From Hyphomicrobiales bacterium (GTDB taxonomy: Bacteria; Pseudomonadota; Alphaproteobacteria; Rhizobiales; Rhizobiaceae), in NCBI GenBank assembly GCA_900472625.1, contig UCIT01000060.1, positions 118,023-182,022 on the forward strand: a DNA stretch of 64,000 bases, in the 5' to 3' direction. The notes under the pieces are model-generated. The model was given only the letters and a program-made list of their open reading frames with translations. It was not told the DNA's origin and did not search any database. Of the stretch, positions 8,651 through 18,880 are shown in pieces. The translations under genes were made by a program, and so were the position numbers. Each line of letters starts with the position of its first letter. Position 1 is the stretch's first letter.

Positions 8651-11600
8651 ATGGCAATCATCAAGGACACGATGGTGGCTGCAGCCACACTAGAGCAGAC
8701 AAACGGTACTGCAAATCCATTCGATGGATTCGCGCCCCCGATCCGCGAGCAAAGCGAACTCCGACGCGCCATCACTGCTGCTTATCGCACACCCGAGACG
8801 GTATGCGTGCCCCGTCTTGTCGAAGCTGCCACGCTGCCCGATCACGTCAGGAAAGCCGCTGCGGACACCGCACGTAAGCTGATCGAGGCGCTACGCGCCA
8901 AGCACAAGGGCTCAGGCGTCGAGGGGCTCGTTCACGAGTATTCGCTGTCGAGCCAGGAAGGCGTGGCGCTGATGTGCCTCGCCGAAGCGCTGCTGCGCAT
9001 TCCCGACAAGGCGACCCGCGACGCGCTGATCCGCGACAAGATTTCTGAAGGCGACTGGAAGGCGCATCTGGGCGGCGGTCGTTCGCTGTTCGTCAACGCC
9101 GCGACGTGGGGTCTCGTCGTCACCGGCAAGCTGACTTCGACCGTCGCCGACCGCAGCCTTTCCGCCGCCCTGACGCGGCTGATCGCCCGCTGCGGTGAAC
9201 CGGTCATCCGTCGCGGCGTCGACATGGCAATGCGAATGATGGGCGAGCAATTCGTGACCGGCGAGACGATCGACGAGGCACTGCAACGCGCCAAACCGCT
9301 GGAACAGCGTGGTTTTCGTTACTCCTACGACATGCTGGGTGAGGCTGCGACGACGGCCGCCGACGCCAAACGCTACTACAAGGACTACGAAGCAGCGATC
9401 CACGCTATCGGAAAGGCGTCTGACCGACGCGGCATCTACGAGGGGCCCGGCATCTCGATCAAGCTCTCGGCCCTGCACCCGCGTTATGTGCGCTCCCAAA
9501 GCAAGCGCGTCGTTGATGAGCTGCTGCCGAAGGTGAAGGCGTTGGCGTTGATTGCCAAGTCATACGACATCGGCCTCAACATCGACGCGGAGGAGGCCGA
9601 CCGCCTCGAACTCTCTCTCGACATCCTGGAAACGCTTTGCCTTGATGCCGAGCTTGCCGGCTGGAACGGGATGGGCTTCGTCGTGCAGGCTTACGGAAAG
9701 CGCTGCCCCTTCGTGCTCGATTTCATCATCGATCTCGCCCGTCGTGCCAGCCGCCGGATCATGGTGCGTCTGGTCAAGGGCGCCTATTGGGACGCAGAGA
9801 TAAAGCGGTCGCAGGTCGATGGGCTCGCAGATTTCCCGGTGTTCACGCGCAAGATCTACACCGACGTCTCGTATATTGCATGCGCCAAAAAATTGTTGGC
9901 GGCGACGGATGCCGTGTTCCCGCAATTTGCCACCCACAACGCCCAGACGCTTGCGACGATCTACCAGATGGCGGGCGCGGACTATCATTCCGGAAGATAC
10001 GAATTCCAGTGCCTGCATGGCATGGGTGAGCCGCTTTATGACGAGGTCGTTGGACGACAGAAGCTGAATCGCCCCTGCCGCATCTATGCGCCTGTGGGAA
10101 CGCATGAGACGCTGCTCGCCTATCTCGTTCGGCGCCTGCTTGAGAACGGTGCAAACTCCTCCTTCGTCAACCGAATTGCCGATCCGAATGTCTCGATCGA
10201 TGAATTGATTGCCGACCCGGCCGAGATCGTTTCGAAGATGTCTGTCGTGGGGCAGAAGCACGACAAGATCGCTCTCCCCGGCGAACTCTACGGCACGCGC
10301 GCCAACTCCGCCGGTCTCGATCTGTCCGATGAAACCGTGCTTGAGCACCTGTCCAGATCACTGACCGAAAGCACCGGCAAAGGATGGCGTGCAACGCCGA
10401 GCCAGGCGACCGACGTGAGCGGCGCACGCGACGTCCGCAATCCGGCCAACCACGGCGACGTTGTCGGCCAGGTCCGCGAAGCGACGGCTTCGGAAGTCAC
10501 CGCTGCGATGCAGGCGGCTCAGACGGCTGCGGCATCGTGGGCTGCCGTCTCACCGGGAGATCGCGCCGCGCTGCTCGATCAAGCCGCCGATATCATGCAG
10601 GGCAGGATCGAAACACTACTGGGTCTGATCATCCGCGAAGCCGGAAAGTCGGTTCAGAACGCCATCGCCGAGGTCCGCGAAGCTGTCGATTTCCTGCGCT
10701 ATTACGCCGAACAGGCGCGGCGAACGTTTGGCCCCTCGCACGCGCCTCTTGGCCCCGTGGTCTGCATCAGCCCGTGGAACTTCCCGCTGGCGATCTTCAG
10801 CGGACAGGTGGCGGCTGCGCTGGTAGCTGGAAATCCGGTTCTGGCGAAGCCTGCAGAGGAGACGCCGCTGATTGCCGCCGAAGCCGTGCGCATCCTGCAT
10901 GAGGCCGGCGTACCGCGCGATGTCGTGCAACTGGTCCCGGGCGAAGGCAGCGTTGGAGCGGCGCTCGTTGCCGCACCAGAGACCGCAGCTGTGATGTTTA
11001 CCGGCTCGACCGAGGTGGCAAGGCTGATCCAGGCGGAGCTTGCAAAGCGGCTGTCGGCCGAAGGCAAGCCGATCCCGCTGATCGCCGAGACCGGCGGCCA
11101 GAATGCGATGATCGTCGATTCCTCCGCACTGGCCGAACAGGTGGTCGGCGATGTGATCGCCTCTGCCTTCGACAGTGCCGGCCAGCGATGCTCGGCCCTG
11201 CGCATCCTCTGCCTTCAGGAAGAGGTGGCCGATCGGACGCTGACCATGCTGAAGGGCGCGCTCAGAGAACTGTCGATCGCCAACACCAACCACCTCGCTG
11301 CCGACATCGGCCCCGTCATTACAGCGGGCGCGAAAGATATCATCGAAGCCCATGTGCAAGCGATGAACACTCTCGGCTGCAAGATCGAGCGGGTCGATCT
11401 CCCGGATGAAACGCAGCAGGGAACCTTCGTGGCGCCGACAATCGTCGAACTGCGCGACATCTCCGACCTCAAGCGTGAAGTCTTCGGCCCGGTGCTGCAT
11501 GTGATCCGCTGGCGCCGCCAGGATCTCGATCGGCTGATCGACGACATCAACGGCACCGGTTACGGGCTGACCTTTGGCCTCCACACCCGACTTGACGAGA

Positions 11601-12361
11601 CCATCGCGCATGTCACCTCGCGAATTGCCGTGGGAAATCTTTACGTCAACCGCAACGTGATCGGCGCAGTCGTCGGCGTGCAGCCGTTCGGCGGTCGTGG
11701 GCTCTCCGGCACTGGCCCCAAGGCCGGCGGCCCGCTCTATCTCGGCCGTCTTGTGAAGACCCCGCCCATCCCGCCGCAGCACAGTTCGGTATACAGCGAT
11801 CCTGCGCTATCCGATTTCGCCAAATGGCTCGATCAGAGGCAATTGCACGACGAGGCTGAGATGGCACGCAACCTCGGCAGCCAGTCAGCCCTTGGCATGG
11901 AAAGTGAGCTGGTCGGCCCGGTCGGGGAACGCAACATCTATGCGCTTCACGCGCGCGGCACGATTTTTTGCGCACCGATCTCCGCCGTTGGCCTGCACCG
12001 CCAGATCTCGTCCGTGCTGGCGACCGGCAACAAGGCGCTGATCGAATGTGACGATGGCCTCCGCGCCGGCTTGGAAAATCTGCCCGCCACTGTCACCCAG
12101 CGACTTTCCTTCGGAAACGGCGCCAATGCCGCCAAGATGTTGTCCGGCGCGCTGATCGAAGGCGATGCGGAGCGCGTTTTGGCCGTCGTGAAGGAAATCG
12201 CGGCCATGCACGGGCCGCTTCTGCTGACCCAAGCCGCCTCGACCCGCGAACTGGAGCAGAATCCGGAAGCATATTGCCTTAATTGGCTGCTTGAAGAGGT
12301 GTCGACGTCAATCAACACGGCAGCGGCCGGGGGCAACGCAAGCTTGATGTCGATTGGCTGA
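8651..12361 (+). CDS. putA: bifunctional proline dehydrogenase / L-glutamate gamma-semialdehyde dehydrogenase
   Basis: This 1236-residue enzyme oxidises proline to glutamate. The FAD-dependent proline dehydrogenase barrel spans roughly residues 100-520 (INIDAEEADRLELSLDILE, VRLVKGAYWDAEIKR, FATHNAQT). The NAD-dependent aldehyde dehydrogenase follows at roughly 600-1050, with catalytic Cys in DSAGQRCSALRIL and catalytic Glu in LIAETGGQNAM. A C-terminal extension, as in long PutA proteins, completes it. There is no N-terminal ribbon-helix-helix, so it cannot repress itself and depends on the divergent Lrp regulator. The ATG at 8651 follows a CAGGAG site and is preferred over the upstream TTG. 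Confidence 0.97.
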   Translation: MAIIKDTMVAAATLEQTNGTANPFDGFAPPIREQSELRRAITAAYRTPETVCVPRLVEAATLPDHVRKAAADTARKLIEALRAKHKGSGVEGLVHEYSLSSQEGVALMCLAEALLRIPDKATRDALIRDKISEGDWKAHLGGGRSLFVNAATWGLVVTGKLTSTVADRSLSAALTRLIARCGEPVIRRGVDMAMRMMGEQFVTGETIDEALQRAKPLEQRGFRYSYDMLGEAATTAADAKRYYKDYEAAIHAIGKASDRRGIYEGPGISIKLSALHPRYVRSQSKRVVDELLPKVKALALIAKSYDIGLNIDAEEADRLELSLDILETLCLDAELAGWNGMGFVVQAYGKRCPFVLDFIIDLARRASRRIMVRLVKGAYWDAEIKRSQVDGLADFPVFTRKIYTDVSYIACAKKLLAATDAVFPQFATHNAQTLATIYQMAGADYHSGRYEFQCLHGMGEPLYDEVVGRQKLNRPCRIYAPVGTHETLLAYLVRRLLENGANSSFVNRIADPNVSIDELIADPAEIVSKMSVVGQKHDKIALPGELYGTRANSAGLDLSDETVLEHLSRSLTESTGKGWRATPSQATDVSGARDVRNPANHGDVVGQVREATASEVTAAMQAAQTAAASWAAVSPGDRAALLDQAADIMQGRIETLLGLIIREAGKSVQNAIAEVREAVDFLRYYAEQARRTFGPSHAPLGPVVCISPWNFPLAIFSGQVAAALVAGNPVLAKPAEETPLIAAEAVRILHEAGVPRDVVQLVPGEGSVGAALVAAPETAAVMFTGSTEVARLIQAELAKRLSAEGKPIPLIAETGGQNAMIVDSSALAEQVVGDVIASAFDSAGQRCSALRILCLQEEVADRTLTMLKGALRELSIANTNHLAADIGPVITAGAKDIIEAHVQAMNTLGCKIERVDLPDETQQGTFVAPTIVELRDISDLKREVFGPVLHVIRWRRQDLDRLIDDINGTGYGLTFGLHTRLDETIAHVTSRIAVGNLYVNRNVIGAVVGVQPFGGRGLSGTGPKAGGPLYLGRLVKTPPIPPQHSSVYSDPALSDFAKWLDQRQLHDEAEMARNLGSQSALGMESELVGPVGERNIYALHARGTIFCAPISAVGLHRQISSVLATGNKALIECDDGLRAGLENLPATVTQRLSFGNGANAAKMLSGALIEGDAERVLAVVKEIAAMHGPLLLTQAASTRELEQNPEAYCLNWLLEEVSTSINTAAAGGNASLMSIG

Positions 12362-12480
12362 TTGCGCGGTTGAACGACCAGCATTTCTCCAATAGGGACG
12401 GTGACCGGCTTCTTGTCAATCGAAGCGATCACCAACAACCGCCCCGTCGATCTGAGCAAACTGCGCTACGAAAGCGTCCG

Positions 12481-12885
12481 TCACACTCTTGCAGCGGCGG
12501 AAGGAAAATTCAGAACGGACGGTCGGCTCCACGCTGCAACGATGGCTGCGTTCAGCGCGAGTGGAGCAGTCGCCGCGGTAGACAAGATGGTCTCGGCGCA
12601 GCCGCACTGAAGCGCGCAGGTCCAACCCAGCTTATCGCCGTTCTTACAGCGGCTCAACGACAGAAGGCGCGATGCGGGGACCACCTCCTCGAGAAGCGCG
12701 AAAGCTGCATCCAGCGACGTGGTGTATTCAGGCACTTGGCCGTTGCCGTCTTCGCGCCAGTAGCCTGCCAGCACGTTGGTTAGGACAGTGCCTCCCAATG
12801 CCTCATATACACCAGCATCAAGCTCCCGGCTTCCCGTATCGGCGCACCTCAGTACTGCAATCGTTTCTTCACATGTCAATGTCAT
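12481..12885 (-). CDS. phage-ABA-sandwich-domain-like protein
   Basis: This 134-residue protein shows the pattern of small phage-derived proteins with an ABA-sandwich fold: SRELDAGVYEALGG near the start, YTTSLDAAFALLEEVVP in the middle, then a tryptophan-bearing strand, and an alanine-rich C-terminal helix (LALNAAIVAAW). The function of the family is not established. It is convergent with putA, and no other phage gene is nearby, so it is probably a stray prophage gene. Confidence 0.65.
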   Translation of the reverse strand: MTLTCEETIAVLRCADTGSRELDAGVYEALGGTVLTNVLAGYWREDGNGQVPEYTTSLDAAFALLEEVVPASRLLSLSRCKNGDKLGWTCALQCGCAETILSTAATAPLALNAAIVAAWSRPSVLNFPSAAARV

Positions 12886-13214
12886 CCAACTCCCACGCTT
12901 ATGAGAAAGCTAAAGTTAGGGATTTCATCCGAGGTGACAAATTTAGAAATTACTATAGCACTTCAAGGATGTAGAGATCCGCGTGCATCGCCTTCGGGAC
13001 AATCAATCAGACAGTGTGAACGGATATTCCCTGCCTCGTTCCGGGACACGGAAGCCCCTGAGGTTCGGCAACTTGATATCCGTATCCAGGGCGGCGAAGA
13101 AAATTAACCTTGCGTTTACCCATCCGGACAGTGCCCCCGACCTTATGGCAGGCATGCTTGTTTCGATCGGTATCTAGCTACTCGACGCGTAGCCGAAGCG
13201 TCGCCAGCGGTGTC
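12886..13214. other. no gene recognised
   Basis: This 329-base gap separates two minus-strand genes. It is less GC-rich than its surroundings (many A/T runs near 12900-12960) and probably carries the promoter of the gene ending at 12481. No convincing open frame, repeat or RNA was seen. Confidence 0.5.
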
Positions 13215-13733
13215 CTAATGTAATGCCGCTGATTCGATGGCTCGGCCGCAGCGTCGCAGCGCCTGCTGCAGGAGTTCCACCATTTCCATCTGGCCGGCAT
13301 CCTTGGCGAGATTGTAGGCTTGCAGACAATGCCAAAAAATTGCGTCTTGGACGGAAGGTCCCGACGTTTTCGGATAGACGATGCCCGCATAGTGAGATGG
13401 GGTGCCGGCGGCATTGCGAAAACACCGGCCGAAGGCTGCCACAGCAGCCGTTGACCCATCATGGCGAACGACAGTGTAGTCTTGCTGGTAGGCCTCGCCC
13501 GTGACGATCGCCTCATGGATAGCCTTGGCGATCATCGGCTTGTCCGCAGGGTCGATCCGGTCGAGGAAACGAACGATCGGCAGTCCACGCTCCGTTTCAC
13601 GGGCGTCCAGACCGAAAAGCTCCGCCAGTGCCTTATCGGCGTAGACAGTGTCGGTGCTCAAATCCCAGGTGAACACGCCTGCATCGCAGGCGGCTTCGTT
13701 CAGTTCTCGCACAGTGTCGTCGGAAACCCGCAT
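13215..13733 (-). CDS. PAS-domain protein
   Basis: This 172-residue protein is a single PAS sensory domain (PAS fold 3 type). FTWDLSTDTVYADKALAELFG opens the fold, FLDRIDPADKPMIAKAIHEA is the helical region, and YTVVRHDGSTAAVAAFGRCF forms the last strands. A 50-residue C-terminal helix follows (MEMVELLQQALRRC). No output domain is attached and no signal peptide is present, so it may work as a partner of another signalling protein. Its neighbours give no clue to the signal. Confidence 0.75.
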   Translation of the reverse strand: MRVSDDTVRELNEAACDAGVFTWDLSTDTVYADKALAELFGLDARETERGLPIVRFLDRIDPADKPMIAKAIHEAIVTGEAYQQDYTVVRHDGSTAAVAAFGRCFRNAAGTPSHYAGIVYPKTSGPSVQDAIFWHCLQAYNLAKDAGQMEMVELLQQALRRCGRAIESAALH

Positions 13734-13984
13734 TTAACACCCATCAATATGAAACACATTCATGTCCTCGCATATTCGCGGCGCATCTCCTATCCCGAGA
13801 TATGAGGATGCAATGGCGCCGTAACTGCAGCTTAACCGCGCCGATGCACTTGCCAATTCGCCTTCTTCGCTTCTGTCTAGAGAGATTGAAACGATCGATG
13901 ATTCGCGCGGTCAACGGGTAAATTACCGGAGCTAAATCGCTGTAGATCGGCTACGGGACCTTTTTGACAAACCGGGGTGAGACC

Positions 13985-14947
13985 ATGAGTGGACCATTCA
14001 ACCAGCCGATCGACGCCGCCGAGGTGCCGCGTTTTGCGGGCCAGGCATCTTTCATGCGCTTGCCGGTGGCCAGCACGGCTGAAGGTCTGGATATCGCCCT
14101 TGTCGGCATTCCCTGGGATGGCGGCACAACCAACCGGGCCGGCGCCCGCCATGGTCCCCGGGAAGTCCGCAGCCAGTCCAGCCTGATGCGCCGCGTGCAC
14201 CATGTATCGGGCACGGAGCCCTACAGCATCGCCAATATCGCCGATGTCGGCGATCTCTCGGTCAATCCCATCGACCTCATGGACGGCCTCAGGCGCATCG
14301 AGGCAGGCATGGCGGAGATCGTTGCCGCCGGCGCCATCCCGCTTTCGGTTGGCGGCGACCACCTGACGACGCTCCCGGTCTTGCGCGCGGTGGCGAGGAC
14401 GAGGCCTGTCGGGCTGATTCACTTCGACGCCCACTCAGACACCAACGACACTTATTTCGGCGGCAACCCCTATACGCACGGAACACCGTTCCGCCGGGCG
14501 ATCGAGGAAGGTCTGCTGGACCCGTCGCGGATCGTGCAGATTGGCATCCGCGGCTCGGTCTACGATCCCGGTGAACACGACTGGGCGAGACAGCAGGGCG
14601 TTCGCGTTATCTATATGGAGGAGTTCGTGGCGCGGGGCGCAATCGACGTCATGGCGGAAGCGCGGGCGATAGCAGGCGATCACCCGACTTACGTGACATT
14701 CGACATTGACAGCATCGACCCATCGATGGCGCCGGGAACGGGGACGCCCGAGGTGGGCGGCTTCACCACGCGCGAGGCGCAGCAGATGATCCGGCTGCTT
14801 GACGGCGTCAATATAGTCGGTGCCGACGTGGTCGAGGTTGCGCCACCCTTCGATCTCGCCGGAATGACGGCACTGGCCGGTGCGACGATGATGTTCGAAT
14901 TGCTGTGCGTCCTCGCCAAGCAGGTTTCCGACAGACGTCAGACCTGA
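13985..14947 (+). CDS. agmatinase / guanidino-acid ureohydrolase family enzyme
   Basis: This 320-residue hydrolase releases urea from a guanidino compound using two Mn ions. All metal motifs are present: SVGGDHLTT, HFDAHSDTND and TFDIDSIDPSMAPGTGTPEVGG. The ATG at 13985 has GGGGTGAG before it; an in-frame TTG at 13964 lacks a site. The closest assignments are agmatinase (SpeB) and guanidinobutyrase or guanidinopropionase, and sequence alone does not separate them. It stands upstream of a polar amino-acid ABC transporter at 15444, so the guanidino compound may be imported by that system (inference). Confidence 0.85.
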   Translation: MSGPFNQPIDAAEVPRFAGQASFMRLPVASTAEGLDIALVGIPWDGGTTNRAGARHGPREVRSQSSLMRRVHHVSGTEPYSIANIADVGDLSVNPIDLMDGLRRIEAGMAEIVAAGAIPLSVGGDHLTTLPVLRAVARTRPVGLIHFDAHSDTNDTYFGGNPYTHGTPFRRAIEEGLLDPSRIVQIGIRGSVYDPGEHDWARQQGVRVIYMEEFVARGAIDVMAEARAIAGDHPTYVTFDIDSIDPSMAPGTGTPEVGGFTTREAQQMIRLLDGVNIVGADVVEVAPPFDLAGMTALAGATMMFELLCVLAKQVSDRRQT

Positions 14948-15185
14948 CCGGGCCGCCTCGGTGCTGATGTCCTGAATATCCATGACCGTGCGGACGATCT
15001 GCGGCGAGGCGACGAAGGAGCCGGTTTTGCGGTGACGCACGATCAGACCGCGCCAGACCAGGATCGACAGGGCCTCGCTGACTGTCATGCGCGAGCATTG
15101 ATATTGCGCTACCAGATCATGCTCGATCGGGATGCGATCACCCGGTCGCCACTCGCCGCTCAGGAGCCTTGTCTCTATATCCTTG
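14944..15185 (-). pseudogene. HutC/GntR-family regulator remnant
   Basis: On the minus strand, 15185 down to 14944 reads as the winged-helix domain of a HutC-like GntR repressor: ETRLLSGEWRPGDRIPIEH, LVAQYQCSRMTVSEALSILV, then TGSFVASPQ and MDIQDISTEAARSG. The last segment is the beginning of the linker typical of histidine-utilisation repressors. A TAG stop lies just upstream of the domain and the ligand-binding UTRA domain is missing. The homology stops at the 3' end of the ureohydrolase gene, so it is a truncated and dead regulator. Confidence 0.75.
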
Positions 15186-15443
15186 AAAATTCTCTAATGA
15201 ATTGGCCCCAAGGCATGACCTCTTCCCGGCCACGTTCGAAACTCATCCGGCATCTGCCGCAGATATGCGTCCGCGCATCCCGCTCGTTCGTCCGGCACAA
15301 AATTTGCGTCCACAGACTTCGACGTTGACACCTTAGGCCGGTCTATATCTATTTGTATAGTCAAAAGCGGGTCGGAGAAATTCGCTTAAGGAACGTGAAG
15401 TCGGGAACTCGAACTCCCCCACCGGGGAGTAAAAACTGGAGAG
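15186..15443 (+). promoter_or_regulatory. promoter region of the amino-acid ABC operon
   Basis: This is a gene-free stretch before the binding-protein gene. An AT-rich patch (GTCTATATCTATTTGTATAG, about 15342-15361) contains an inverted repeat of the TATAxxxTATA kind that resembles GntR operators. That would fit the dead GntR gene beside it. No exact promoter boxes were assigned. Confidence 0.4.
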
Positions 15444-16280
15444 ATGAAGATCATGATCGCAAACTCATTGCTGAGGGGCCTCGTTGGCGCGGCATTCCTG
15501 TTCGGCGCGACGCTGTCGGCGCACGCGGCCGATACGCTCGCTGCCGTCAAGGCCGCCGGCACGCTGAAGGTCGGTACCGAAACCGCCTTCGCACCCTTCG
15601 ATTTTATCGATGCCGGCGAGCACGCAGGGCTGAACGTCGACCTCTTTGCCGAAATCGGCAAGGAACTGGGCGTCAAGACCGAGTGGGTTGCCCTCCCGTG
15701 GGATGGTGTTTTCCCGGCACTCGAAGCCGGCAAGTTCGATGTGGTCGCCGGCCCGGCGACGATCACCAAGAAGCGCATGGAGCGTTACCGCTTCACCCCG
15801 CCGATCGCTGAGGCAACGATCGCAATCCTGAAAAAGGCCGGTGACACGACGATCAGCAAGCCGGAAGACATTGCCGGCAAGAAGATCGGCGTGGGCAAGG
15901 CCACGTCGCAGCTCGACCAGCTGAAGGAATATGCCGAAACGCTGCCGTCCAAGGTGGACATCCGCGAGTATCCCGCTTTCACGGAATCCTATGCCGACCT
16001 CGCAGCCGGCCGTATCGCCGGTGTTGCCAACTCGCTGCCGAACATCGCTTTCGTCGCCAAGCAGCGCGAAGGCACGTTCGAAGTCGTGCAGCCGCCGTTC
16101 GGCAAGAAGTCCTATTTCGGCTTCATCGGTCTCAAGGATGCGGATCATGCACCGCTGATGGATGCAATCGACGGCGCCCTGCTGAAGATCAAGGCTGACG
16201 GCCGCATGGCCGAGCTTCAGAAGAAGTGGTTTGGCGCTTCCTTCGAGACGCCGGATGCAGTCAAAGACCCGGCATTCTGA
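15444..16280 (+). CDS. polar amino-acid ABC transporter substrate-binding protein
   Basis: This 278-residue periplasmic binding protein (family 3) has a signal peptide ending near ATLSAHAADT. It continues with the standard opening LAAVKAAGTLKVGTETAFAPF and the central WDGVFPALEAGKFDVVAGP and TKKRMERYRFTPPI motifs. GGAGAG stands just before the ATG at 15444; a second ATG at 15453 is also possible. It is the first gene of an operon with two permeases and an ATPase. The ligand may be an amino acid or a guanidino compound such as the substrate of the adjacent ureohydrolase. Confidence 0.92.
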   Translation: MKIMIANSLLRGLVGAAFLFGATLSAHAADTLAAVKAAGTLKVGTETAFAPFDFIDAGEHAGLNVDLFAEIGKELGVKTEWVALPWDGVFPALEAGKFDVVAGPATITKKRMERYRFTPPIAEATIAILKKAGDTTISKPEDIAGKKIGVGKATSQLDQLKEYAETLPSKVDIREYPAFTESYADLAAGRIAGVANSLPNIAFVAKQREGTFEVVQPPFGKKSYFGFIGLKDADHAPLMDAIDGALLKIKADGRMAELQKKWFGASFETPDAVKDPAF

Positions 16281-16301
16281 TCTCACGAGATCGATCGTCG
16301 C

Positions 16302-16328
16302 CTGCGCTCCGGTGCCGCCGGGGCGCAG
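16302..16328 (+). promoter_or_regulatory. intercistronic hairpin after the binding-protein gene
   Basis: This inverted repeat has 11 pairs (including one T-G) and a five-base loop and lies about 20 bases after the binding-protein stop. It has no T-run. It occupies the same position relative to a binding-protein gene as the hairpin at 2980-3004 in the sugar operon, which fits a role in raising binding-protein mRNA. Confidence 0.5.
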
Positions 16329-16367
16329 ACAGGTCCTTATGAGTGTCAGACGGGCGAAAAGCCGAAC

Positions 16368-17009
16368 ATGTCCCTAAAACTCTTCGAATTGCTTCTGCAG
16401 GCGTCGATCTACACCGTGACCATCAGCGTCGTATCGATCCTGATCGGTTTTTCGATCGCCATCATGCTCTCCGGCATGCTTCTCTCCAAGACGCCAATTT
16501 TTGTCCTCCCTGCCCAGATTTTCATCAGTTTTTTCCGTGGCGTGCCGCTGCTCGTCCAGCTGCTGCTGATCTACAATCTGCTTCCCGCGATCGGACTGAA
16601 TGTCCCGAGTATCGTTGCCGCCATCGCAGGCATGTCGCTCTGCACGGCGGCCTATCAGGCGGAAAACCTGCGCGGCGGCTTCGCTAGCGTGCCGATCGGC
16701 CTGATTGAATCGGCCGAGATGGTTGGCCTGACACCGGGCCAGATCTTTCGCCGCATCAAGGCGCCAATCGCGCTGCGCCTGACATTCCCTGCGCTGGTGA
16801 ACGAGGCGATCCTCATTCTCAAGGCGTCGTCCCTGGTCTCCGTCGTCGGCATCATCGAGCTAACGCGGATGGCGCAGGATCTCGCCGGCAGCACCTTCCT
16901 GCCGCTGCAGATCTTTGCCGCCGCTGGCCTCATTTATCTCGTCATCAACTGGATCGTGGCACTTGCCGGCGGCCTGATCGAGCGCTCCCTTCCGGGAGTT
17001 CCACGATGA
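16368..17009 (+). CDS. amino-acid ABC transporter permease (HisM/GlnP type)
   Basis: This 213-residue inner-membrane permease has about five membrane segments. It contains the N-terminal family motif ISFFRGVPLLVQLLL and the EAA loop ESAEMVGLTPGQIFRRIKAP. It overlaps the second permease by 4 bases. Together they form the heterodimeric channel of the transporter. Confidence 0.93.
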   Translation: MSLKLFELLLQASIYTVTISVVSILIGFSIAIMLSGMLLSKTPIFVLPAQIFISFFRGVPLLVQLLLIYNLLPAIGLNVPSIVAAIAGMSLCTAAYQAENLRGGFASVPIGLIESAEMVGLTPGQIFRRIKAPIALRLTFPALVNEAILILKASSLVSVVGIIELTRMAQDLAGSTFLPLQIFAAAGLIYLVINWIVALAGGLIERSLPGVPR

Positions 17010-17670
17010 CATTCGATATCAACGTCATTCTCGACCAGATGCCGCAGATCATCAGCGGCGCCGGCGTGACGCTGCTGACCTGGATCGTCGGAACGATCTG
17101 CGCGGTGATCATCGGCTTCTTCGTTGCTGTCGGCCGCCGCTTCGGTGGCATGCTGCTCGACAATGTTCTCGGCTTCGCCGTCGCCATCCTGCGCGGCACG
17201 CCGTTCCTGATCCAGATCTTCCTGGTCTATTACGGCGGACCGTTCATCGGCCTCTCGCTCGATCCGATACCCGCAGGCCTGATCGGCATCTCGATCTATG
17301 GCGCCGCCTACTACAGCGAGATCTTCCGCTCCGGCTTTTTGGCCGTGCCGAAGGGACACATTGAGGCCGGCGAGTGCGTGGGCATGACTCAGGGCCAGAT
17401 CATCCGGCGCATCCTGCTGCCCGAGATGACCATGCTGGTGCTGCCACCCTCGCTCAACATGGCGGTTCTGCTGATGAAGGAAACCGCCGTCTTGTCGATC
17501 ATCACCGTGCCGGAACTGACGGCAACTTTAAGCGCTATCGGCGCCCAGCAGTATGCCTTTGTCGAGGCGCTGTCGATGCTCGCACTGTTCTACTGGGTAC
17601 TGGTGGAAATCACTGGCCGACTCGGCAATTTCGTCGAAACGAAACTCACACGATTCAGGTTTTTCAACGC

Positions 17671-17674
<4 letters not shown>
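17006..17674 (+). CDS. amino-acid ABC transporter permease (HisQ/GlnP type)
   Basis: This 222-residue inner-membrane permease carries the paired motif AILRGTPFLIQIFLVYYGGP and the EAA loop EAGECVGMTQGQIIRRILLP. Its start overlaps the stop of the first permease and its stop overlaps the start of the ATPase, so all three are translationally coupled. Confidence 0.93.
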
Positions 17675-18462
<788 letters not shown>

Positions 18463-18587
18463 ACAGTCCTAATTATTGCGTGAACGGTTCCTTATATGTC
18501 TCGGACTACGGTTGACAAAGGCGGTCAGCGCGGCCGACCGCATGGGGAGCGACGTCGGAAATGCTCTTCAAAGGATGGAGGCAGCCG

Positions 18588-18749
18588 GTGTCCAATTTTC
18601 AATCGACCTTGCGAAGTACATTTGTCGCGGGCGCATGCGCGGTGCTGTTTGTCGCTTCGATGGCCGGCATGCGGCATCTGAACTCATTCGAAAACCACGC
18701 GCCCGACTTTGCGTCATGGCCACTGCGCGGCGCGATCGCGATGCAGTGA
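18588..18749 (+). CDS. small secreted or membrane protein, unknown function
   Basis: This 53-residue protein starts at GTG 18588 behind a strong GGAGG site at 18577-18581, six bases away. It has a basic N-terminus and one hydrophobic segment (STFVAGACAVLFVASMAG), then a short polar tail. It could be a small membrane protein or the precursor of a secreted peptide. An ATG at 18561 in the same frame has a weaker site. I do not recognise the family. Confidence 0.45.
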   Translation: MSNFQSTLRSTFVAGACAVLFVASMAGMRHLNSFENHAPDFASWPLRGAIAMQ

Positions 18750-18839
18750 GCCGGTCAATACGCTGACCTCAGCGTCCCGCGCCATCGACAAGCAACAGAA
18801 TTGCCAGGCCGACTACGCTCACTGCCACAATGATAGGTG

Positions 18840-18864
18840 CAGGTTCGGCCACTTGCCGAACCTG
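18840..18864 (-). terminator. hairpin at the end of the M81-hexosaminidase operon
   Basis: A perfect 10-bp stem (CAGGTTCGGC with its complement) and a five-base loop lies 16 bases beyond the stop of the minus-strand M81 gene. No clear U-tract follows in that direction, so termination strength is uncertain. Confidence 0.5.
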
Positions 18865-18880
18865 ACACGTTAAAAAGTGA